5,842 nucleotides of DNA from Bacteroidetes bacterium UBA1952 (GTDB lineage: Bacteria > Bacteroidota > Bacteroidia > Chitinophagales > Chitinophagaceae): assembly GCA_002336725.1 (NCBI GenBank), contig DDEO01000038.1, positions 1 to 5,842 on the forward strand, in the 5' to 3' direction. The translations under genes and the position numbers were made by a program. A model generated the notes under the pieces. That model did not search any database. It worked only from the letters and a program-made list of their open reading frames with translations, and was not told the DNA's origin. Of the stretch, positions 1-4,782 are shown in pieces. Position 1 is the stretch's first letter, and the number at the start of each line of letters is the position of its first letter.

Positions 1-321
1 GGCGTAGGCATTTATCGCCCCTGGATTATCCTCATTACCGACGGCGCACCAACCGACTCTGTCGACGGCATCGCTCAGATCATTCGGGAGGGCGAAGAAA
101 GCAAGCGGTTCTGTTTCTTTGCCATCGGCGTAAACAATGCCAATATGGAGTTTCTTCGGGCAATATCCGTGCGGGAACCCCTGAAACTTCAGGGACTTAT
201 GTTTAAAGAATTTTTTGTGTGGCTGTCCGGCTCTCTGAGCAGCGTATCCAACAGCATTCCCGGAACGGCGGTTCCGCTTTTGCCGCCTTCCAGTTGGGCC
301 GCCGGGTGGGAGTCTATCTAA
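1..321 (+). CDS. vWA domain protein, TerY/YegL-like (C-terminal part, cut by window edge)
   Basis: The reading frame is open from base 1 to a TAA at 319-321, giving 106 residues; the N-terminus lies outside the window. The visible part starts in the second half of a von Willebrand factor A domain. A hydrophobic strand leads into ITDGAPTD (residues 12-19), which carries the third MIDAS motif Asp (D14). Next come a helix and the strand FCFFAIGV (37-44). The first MIDAS motif (DxSxS) would lie upstream and cannot be checked. The C-terminal tail, FKEFFVWLSGSLSSVSNSIPG followed by a proline-rich end and GW, is of the kind I know from TerY-type vWA proteins. These are cytoplasmic metal-binding proteins thought to act as scaffolds or phosphorylation targets. 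The next gene, a PP2C phosphatase, begins 21 bases later, so this is the first visible gene of a vWA/phosphatase/kinase operon. The family call is firm; the exact function is not known. Confidence 0.88.
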   Translation, partial: GVGIYRPWIILITDGAPTDSVDGIAQIIREGEESKRFCFFAIGVNNANMEFLRAISVREPLKLQGLMFKEFFVWLSGSLSSVSNSIPGTAVPLLPPSSWAAGWESI

Positions 322-342
322 GAAACGTTAAGCAGAAAAGGT

Positions 343-1110
343 ATGGCACTTTGGAAAGTTATCGCACAGAAGGCGGCGGGAACCTCTCATATCAAGCGGC
401 AGGTTCCCTGCGAAGATGCTTTTGCATACGATATTGTAAGAGATAATCAGGGGCATGAGGTCTTCTTTGCCTGTGTGGCCGACGGCGCGGGAAGCGCAAA
501 GTTTGGCGGACTGGCGGCAGAGTATGTTACTGAAAATGCCATCCGAAAACTCCGGCAGATTTTTGAGATCAACCATACCATTGCCGAGGAAGATATCTAT
601 GTCGTGGCCGAAGCACTTCACGACGAGCTATCGGCAATTGCCTATGAAAATAAGACGGCGTTGCGGGATTTCTCCTGCACCTTTCTGGGGTTCATCCTCT
701 TTGAAAATTCCGGAATTTTCTTCCAGATAGGCGATGGCGCTATCGTGAGGTGTACGGACGGCGACACGACGCTGGTGCCCGTGTATTGGCCGCAGACGGG
801 CGAGTATCAAAACATGACCAATTTTCTGGTGCAGGATAAGAAACTGGGGAACCTCTGGATACGAACGACATCCGACAAGACCTCCAAAGTGGCGGTCTTT
901 ACAGACGGGCTTCAGAATATGGCGCTGGCACACGATACTCAAAGCGTTCATCAACCTTTCTTCATCAACATGATGCGCCATTTAGAAAGTGCCCAAACCC
1001 CGGAAAGCGTGGCGCTATTCAACCAAAAATTGCTGCTGTTTCTGGAAGGCGAACAGGTAAATTCCAGAACCGACGACGATAAAACCTTAATCCTGGCAAG
1101 CCGTTTTTAG
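343..1110 (+). CDS. PP2C-family Ser/Thr protein phosphatase (YegK-like)
   Basis: A complete 255-residue protein. It is predicted to remove phosphate from Ser/Thr residues in the cytoplasm using two metal ions. The PP2C motifs appear in order: GTSH (13-16), CED with D25, VADGAGS with D47-G48, IGDGA with D131, FTDGL with D188-G189, and DDDKT with D244-D246 near the C-terminus. The acidic residues expected to hold the metal pair are therefore present. The length fits the compact bacterial PP2C_2 type, with no membrane segment or added domain. The ATG at 343 gives the usual family start, a Trp-containing strand just before GTSH. AAAAGG at 336-341 sits too close to that ATG to be a good ribosome site, so translation may be coupled to the vWA gene. 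The kinase starts 2 bases after its stop, which makes the kinase, or proteins it modifies, the natural substrate (inference). Confidence 0.92.
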   Translation: MALWKVIAQKAAGTSHIKRQVPCEDAFAYDIVRDNQGHEVFFACVADGAGSAKFGGLAAEYVTENAIRKLRQIFEINHTIAEEDIYVVAEALHDELSAIAYENKTALRDFSCTFLGFILFENSGIFFQIGDGAIVRCTDGDTTLVPVYWPQTGEYQNMTNFLVQDKKLGNLWIRTTSDKTSKVAVFTDGLQNMALAHDTQSVHQPFFINMMRHLESAQTPESVALFNQKLLLFLEGEQVNSRTDDDKTLILASRF

Positions 1111-1112
1111 CA

Positions 1113-3134
1113 ATGATTTTAACCGGACTCCAAAACAAGACTTACAAGACGGGAAAAAGTATTGGCCGGGGCGGCGAAGGGGAAGTCTTCGAAATCGCCG
1201 GCGACGACAAGATACTTGCCAAGGTTTACCACGAGCGCCTCAGCCCTCAGAAAGAGGAAAAACTGCGGCAGATGGTGGCCATGTGGAGCGCCGATATTGA
1301 ACGGTTTATCTCCTGGCCGGTGGATTTCTGCGTGGATGCCGCTACCGGAAAGCAAGCCGTCATTATCAAAAGGCTGATCAATTGTGTGCCGCTGCACCAG
1401 ATCGTTTCTCCTATGGACCGGAAGAAACTTTTTCCGGAAAAAAGCTATTCCTTTCTCATCCATGTTGCCCGCAATCTGGCCATTGCCCTACACAAAATTC
1501 ATGAACAGGGACTTGTCGTCGGCGATATCAACGAAGGCAATATTCTCGTAAACAAACAGGGGCTTGTCTTCTTTATCGACTGCGACTCTTTTCAACTGAA
1601 GCGTGGCGGCAAGTTCTATGCCTGCGAGGTAGGCGTTCCGCGCTACACGCCGCCGGAAATCCTGAACGCGGGCAGCTTTAAAACCGCCGTCCGCAGATTC
1701 AACACCGATAACTTCTCGCTGGCGGTTCTGATTTTCCAGATTCTTTTCTTAGGAAAACACCCGTTTGCAGGTGCGCCCGTAGGCGATGCCAACGGTATCG
1801 ACGACGAAGAAACCGCCATCCGGGAGGGGCAGTTTGCCTACTCGCTGCGCAACAAAGACAAGAAAATATGCCCACCCAAGGGCAGCCTGCCCATCACAAC
1901 GCTGCCAAAGAAGATTGTGGCCTACTTCCACGATGCTTTTGAAGGCGAGGAAACCCGACCAAGCGCCGCCGACTGGGCCATCAATCTCGACGGCCTGACC
2001 AAGAGCCTCAGCAACTGCCAGACGCTGAAAACACACGCCTACCCAAGTGGGATGCACGAATGCCCGTGGTGTACGCTGAACGATACGCTGGGAATCAATT
2101 ATTTTCAAAACGAACACGAACAAAAGGAAGCGAGATTCATCCAGGATATTGATCGATATATCTACAGCCTGGAGCTTCAGTTTCTGAACCTGCCGCCGCT
2201 TCCCCACAACGTTACTCCGCCGGCCAACCTGTCGGAAACCATCAATCATAAACTCATCGCCGGGGCCACGCGCGTCAATCGCCTGCTGCTACTGGGGGCC
2301 ACCACCACGCTCGGATTGGGGCTACAAACACCCTATGCGCTGCTGGCAACGCCGGCATTCCTGCTGCTGGTGAAGCAAAATCCGCTGAGCTGGAAAACCC
2401 GAAAGACCCTTAGCACGGTTCGCTACAATCTGGCACACACCCGAAACCTCAAAAGGCAGGTTGCCGAGAAATATGGACGTATCCACGAGCTGGGCGACTT
2501 CAACCGGCTGGCCGCAGAGATTAAAAAAGGCGTGGAAGATTACAAGAAACTCTACGAAAAATCACTGAAAATCCGCCGTCAGGCAGAGGAAAAAATCTAC
2601 GCCCGGCAACTGCACGCCCACCTGGATCGCTTCAAAATTCAGGATTATAACATCGTAAATATCGCCGACGTGAGCCGAAATCTGTTGGTGCGCCACGGCA
2701 TCAAAACGGCCAACGACATCCCGAAACTGCGCAGCCTGAAAATCCGGGGTCTTGCACCCTACCTACAACATGGCCTGAGCGAATGGTATCGCTCGCTGGT
2801 TCAGCAGTTTATGTATGCATCCAACGAAGACCTCATCAAGCAGGAAGCCGATGCCATCTTCGTGGAACTGGTTAAGGAGAAACAGAAACTGGAATACGAA
2901 ATCAAGGAAAAATATCGCGATGCAGACCTCACTCGCAACGTAGCGATACAGAAAGCAGCAGATATGCGGCTGGAATATAGCAACCTATGCCTGCAGGAGA
3001 TACAACTCAGCCACGAGTTGTATCAATATGGCCATGTGTTAAAGATACGACACCTGCTCTCCTCCTTTGTGAAGAAGAGCATTGGTCAGCCTCTGGGCCT
3101 GGCCAAACAATCGAAGCGCCTTTCTACCTATTAA
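1113..3134 (+). CDS. Ser/Thr protein kinase with membrane-type segment and coiled-coil/HhH-like C-terminus (YegI-like)
   Basis: A complete 673-residue protein. The kinase domain covers about residues 8-295. The glycine loop is IGRGGEGEV (G18, G20, G23), with ATP-binding Lys K37 in ILAKVY. The catalytic loop is VGDINEGNIL (D138, N143); it lacks the HRD histidine-arginine, and the usual Lys is N140. The metal Asp is D156 in IDCDSF, replacing DFG. TPPE (179-182) stands for APE, and DNFSL has D199. GDxNxxN and DxDSF are, from memory, usual in YegI-type kinases, so activity is expected. HECPWC (315-320) is half of a possible zinc knuckle. A hydrophobic stretch spans 391-420. A charged helical region follows (about 440-505 and 570-630), enclosing a helix-hairpin-helix-like segment (about 515-565, KIRGLAPYLQHGLSEW). 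The gene starts 2 bases after the phosphatase stop without a clear ribosome site, suggesting coupled translation. Its 3' end overlaps the convergent pyrC by 11 bases. The substrate is unknown. Confidence 0.9.
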   Translation: MILTGLQNKTYKTGKSIGRGGEGEVFEIAGDDKILAKVYHERLSPQKEEKLRQMVAMWSADIERFISWPVDFCVDAATGKQAVIIKRLINCVPLHQIVSPMDRKKLFPEKSYSFLIHVARNLAIALHKIHEQGLVVGDINEGNILVNKQGLVFFIDCDSFQLKRGGKFYACEVGVPRYTPPEILNAGSFKTAVRRFNTDNFSLAVLIFQILFLGKHPFAGAPVGDANGIDDEETAIREGQFAYSLRNKDKKICPPKGSLPITTLPKKIVAYFHDAFEGEETRPSAADWAINLDGLTKSLSNCQTLKTHAYPSGMHECPWCTLNDTLGINYFQNEHEQKEARFIQDIDRYIYSLELQFLNLPPLPHNVTPPANLSETINHKLIAGATRVNRLLLLGATTTLGLGLQTPYALLATPAFLLLVKQNPLSWKTRKTLSTVRYNLAHTRNLKRQVAEKYGRIHELGDFNRLAAEIKKGVEDYKKLYEKSLKIRRQAEEKIYARQLHAHLDRFKIQDYNIVNIADVSRNLLVRHGIKTANDIPKLRSLKIRGLAPYLQHGLSEWYRSLVQQFMYASNEDLIKQEADAIFVELVKEKQKLEYEIKEKYRDADLTRNVAIQKAADMRLEYSNLCLQEIQLSHELYQYGHVLKIRHLLSSFVKKSIGQPLGLAKQSKRLSTY

Positions 3135-4458
3135 ACAGCAGCCGGTCGCCCGCGCTGCCTTCCAGAATCCGGGAGCCGTCCCAGACTTCGCGGCCGTTCA
3201 CAAAAGTGTGGGCGATGCGGGCGCGGAGGGTATCGCCTTCGAGCGGGCTCCAGCCGCATTTATAGAGCAGATTTTCCACAGCGACGGTTGTTTTTCCGGA
3301 AAGATCGGCCAGCACCAGGTCGGCGTGATACCCCTCGCGGATATAGCCGCGCTCGCGGATGCCAAAGCAAACGGCGGGCGCGTGGGCCATTTTCTCTACG
3401 ACTTTTTCGATGGAAATCCGGCCTTTCTGCACATAATCCAGCATCATCAGCAGCGAATGCTGCACGAGCGGCAGTCCGGCGGGTGCTTGTTGATAGGGCT
3501 GCATCTTCTCCGCCAAAGTGTGCGGCGCGTGGTCGGTGGCAATGATGTCGAGGCGGTCGTCGAGCAGCGCTTCCCAAAGCGCGGGTTTGTGGCGCGGGTC
3601 TTTAATGGCGGGGTTGCACTTGATTTTGTTGCCCAGCCGCGCGTAGTCGTCGGCGGTAAAATGCAGGTGATGCACACACACTTCCGCCGTGATGCGTTTT
3701 TCGGATAGCGGCAGCATATTGCTAAAAAGCCGCAGCTCTTCAGTGGTGGAAATGTGCAGGATATGCAGCCGCGTATCGTGTTTCATGGCCAGTTGGATGG
3801 CCGATAAAGAACTCTCAAAGCACGCTTCCTCGTTGCGGATAAGCGGGTGAAAAGAAGCGTCGTTGGCATCGGGATATTTGGCCTTGTTGGCGGCAATGAT
3901 GCGCTCGTCTTCGCAGTGAGTGGCGATGAGCAATTCGGTTCCTCCAAAAATCCGACCCAGCGTAACGTAGTTGTCCACGAGCATCGAGCCGGTGCTCGAA
4001 CCCATAAAAATCTTCACGCCGCACACGCGGTCTTTCTTTTCGTTGGTGCGCAGCACTTCTTCCACATTATCGTTGCTCACGCCCATAAAAAACGAGTGGT
4101 TGGCGATGGCCGTGCGGGCAGCAATGGCAAATTTCTCTTCCAGCTTTTCCTGCGTCAGCGTAGGCGGCACGGTGTTGGGCATCTCCATAAACGACGTGGT
4201 GCCGCCGGCCACGGCGGCGCGGCTTTCGGTATAGATATCGGCCTTGTGGGTGAGGCCCGGTTCCCGGAAATGCACCTGATCGTCGATGCAGCCGGGCAGC
4301 AGATGCAGGCCCGTGCAGTCGAGCACGCGGCAGGCTTCTTTCGGTTCCGGAATACCGGAATCGATGCGCTCGATGCGGCCATTTTTCACCAGCACATCGC
4401 CTTCGAGCGAGCGGCCTTCGTTTATGATAGTGGCGTTTTTAAAGAGGATGGTGGACAT
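3124..4458 (-). CDS. pyrC: Dihydroorotase (de novo pyrimidine synthesis)
   Basis: A complete 444-residue amidohydrolase. It is predicted to interconvert N-carbamoyl-aspartate and dihydroorotate in the cytoplasm, the third step of UMP synthesis. Visible motifs are IDDQVHFREPG (58-68, with D59, H63 and R65), MPNTVPPT (93-100), and CGVKIFMGSSTG with K149 as the expected carboxylated lysine. They continue with ATHCED (H181), LHILHIS (H232, H235), KCNPAIKDPRH (280-290) and ATDHAPH (D309). Length and motif order fit class I dihydroorotases, and the wording around LTHKADIYTESRAAVAGG is typical of Bacteroidota. The first His of the usual HxH metal motif is Gln (Q61), which I recall as common in this branch. 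The ATG at 4458 gives the expected start (a beta strand, then NATIINEG). There is no Shine-Dalgarno sequence upstream, only TTCG-containing repeats. It is transcribed toward the kinase gene and away from the Wzi/RemB-like gene, so it is not part of either unit. Confidence 0.93.
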   Translation of the reverse strand: MSTILFKNATIINEGRSLEGDVLVKNGRIERIDSGIPEPKEACRVLDCTGLHLLPGCIDDQVHFREPGLTHKADIYTESRAAVAGGTTSFMEMPNTVPPTLTQEKLEEKFAIAARTAIANHSFFMGVSNDNVEEVLRTNEKKDRVCGVKIFMGSSTGSMLVDNYVTLGRIFGGTELLIATHCEDERIIAANKAKYPDANDASFHPLIRNEEACFESSLSAIQLAMKHDTRLHILHISTTEELRLFSNMLPLSEKRITAEVCVHHLHFTADDYARLGNKIKCNPAIKDPRHKPALWEALLDDRLDIIATDHAPHTLAEKMQPYQQAPAGLPLVQHSLLMMLDYVQKGRISIEKVVEKMAHAPAVCFGIRERGYIREGYHADLVLADLSGKTTVAVENLLYKCGWSPLEGDTLRARIAHTFVNGREVWDGSRILEGSAGDRLLFNR

Positions 4459-4464
4459 AGGTGA

Positions 4465-4521
4465 TTGGAGCTTCGCTTGGATAAAGGTTGGAATGCTTCG
4501 CGTTGGAGCCTTCGGCTTTGG
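4465..4521. repeat. Three imperfect TTGGA-TTCG-TTGG units upstream of pyrC
   Basis: Three related units lie just before the pyrC start: TTGGAGCTTCGCTTGG (4465-4480), TTGGAATGCTTCGCGTTGG (4488-4506) and TTGGAGCCTTCGGCTTTGG (4503-4521, sharing its first four bases with the second). Each has TTGG at both ends and a small GC arm around TTC or TTCG, for example GCC-TTC-GGC. Transcribed leftward they would fall in the pyrC leader and read as CGAAGC-type repeats. No function can be assigned. They may be short intergenic repeats or weak hairpins affecting translation. Confidence 0.6.
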
Positions 4522-4544
4522 GGCAAATTTCCGGAAAATTCCCC

Positions 4545-4598
4545 GACTTGACAGGTCAAGGGTGGAGCGGAGCGGAACCCGCAGATGCCTGTCAAGTC
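4545..4598 (-). repeat. Palindromic intergenic element, copy A
   Basis: The perfect 11-base arms GACTTGACAGG (4545-4555) and CCTGTCAAGTC (4588-4598) enclose 32 bases. An inner GGGT/ACCC pairing (4560-4563 with 4577-4580) surrounds a GGAGC/GGAGCGG tandem. Read on the - strand, this element aligns with copy B at 4697-4746. Both share TGACAGGCATCTGCG at one end and CCTTGACCTGTCA at the other, and differ mainly in the middle. The pair therefore behaves as two inverted copies of one mobile or amplified palindrome, similar in form to REP/BIME elements. Confidence 0.7.
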
Positions 4599-4606
4599 AG
4601 AACGAC

Positions 4607-4638
4607 GGGTTTTGGACGTGCAGATACACAGACCTGAC
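4607..4638 (+). repeat. 32-base direct repeat, copy 1 (half element)
   Basis: This matches 4673-4704 with a single difference (A at 4616 against G at 4682); the two copies start 66 bases apart. It ends in GATACACAGACCTGAC (4623-4638), which is the outer left arm of copy B but has no right arm of its own. It therefore looks like a truncated copy of the same element that kept its left flank. Confidence 0.75.
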
Positions 4639-4672
4639 TTGGCCTCCACGATTTGTTCTACCAAAAGGTGCA

Positions 4673-4704
4673 GGGTTTTGGGCGTGCAGATACACAGACC
4701 TGAC
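4673..4704 (+). repeat. 32-base direct repeat, copy 2
   Basis: This is the second copy of the repeat seen at 4607-4638, with 31 of 32 positions identical. Its right half forms the left arm of the long hairpin at 4689-4754. The shared flank (GGGTTTTGG, one variable base, then CGTGCA) suggests that the repeating unit is larger than the palindrome alone. Confidence 0.75.
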
Positions 4705-4754
4705 AGGCATCTGCGTCCGCCTCCGGCGGCCTTGACCTGTCAGGTCTGTGTATC
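4689..4754 (+). repeat. Long perfect inverted repeat, palindromic element copy B
   Basis: The arms GATACACAGACCTGACAGG (4689-4707) and CCTGTCAGGTCTGTGTATC (4736-4754) are perfectly complementary over 19 bases, with a 28-base loop. The loop holds a second small hairpin, CCGCC-TCC-GGCGG (4717-4729). Such a structure would be very stable in RNA or single-stranded DNA. It ends 28 bases before the next start codon. A weak TTTT (4759-4762) follows, but no transcript is expected to need ending here because the flanking genes diverge. A repeat element is therefore a better call than a terminator. No target-site duplication is visible at its edges. Confidence 0.8.
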
Positions 4755-4763
4755 CTACTTTTA
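4732..4763 (+). promoter_or_regulatory. Possible promoter and A-rich leader for the Wzi/RemB-like gene
   Basis: TTG at 4732-4734 and TACTTTTA at 4756-4763 have about the spacing and form of the Bacteroidota -33 (TTTG) and -7 (TAnnTTTG) elements; the last base of the -7 box differs. If this is correct, transcription would start close to the ATG at 4783, where an A-rich CTAAAAAAGC leader replaces a Shine-Dalgarno site. The -33 part would lie within the right side of the hairpin at 4689-4754, so hairpin formation and promoter use could interfere. This rests on a weak motif match only. I found no convincing promoter on the - strand for pyrC. Confidence 0.3.
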
Positions 4764-4782
4764 CCGTTCTATCTAAAAAAGC

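Noticed and set aside
1749..2249. 166-residue open frame on the - strand inside the kinase gene
   Set aside because: It is antisense to an intact kinase with all main motifs and has no domain signal of its own.
3082..3708. 208-residue open frame on the + strand, and another of 205 residues at 3847-4464
   Set aside because: Both lie antisense to pyrC, whose motifs are intact. They show no recognisable domain and arise from the G+C-rich codon pattern of the real gene.
4607..4704. Possible CRISPR array, because of the 32-base repeat with a 34-base spacer
   Set aside because: There are only two copies, one forms an arm of a long hairpin, and related inverted copies lie beside them. No cas gene is present.
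4689..4763. Rho-independent terminator (19-base stem, then TTTT)
   Set aside because: The flanking genes diverge, so no transcript needs ending here. The T tract is short and offset from the stem, the loop is 28 bases long, and the repeat relationship explains the stem better.
4459..4782. tRNA or other known structured RNA in the divergent gap
   Set aside because: There is no acceptor/T-arm pattern or CCA end. The pairings are all explained by the repeat elements.
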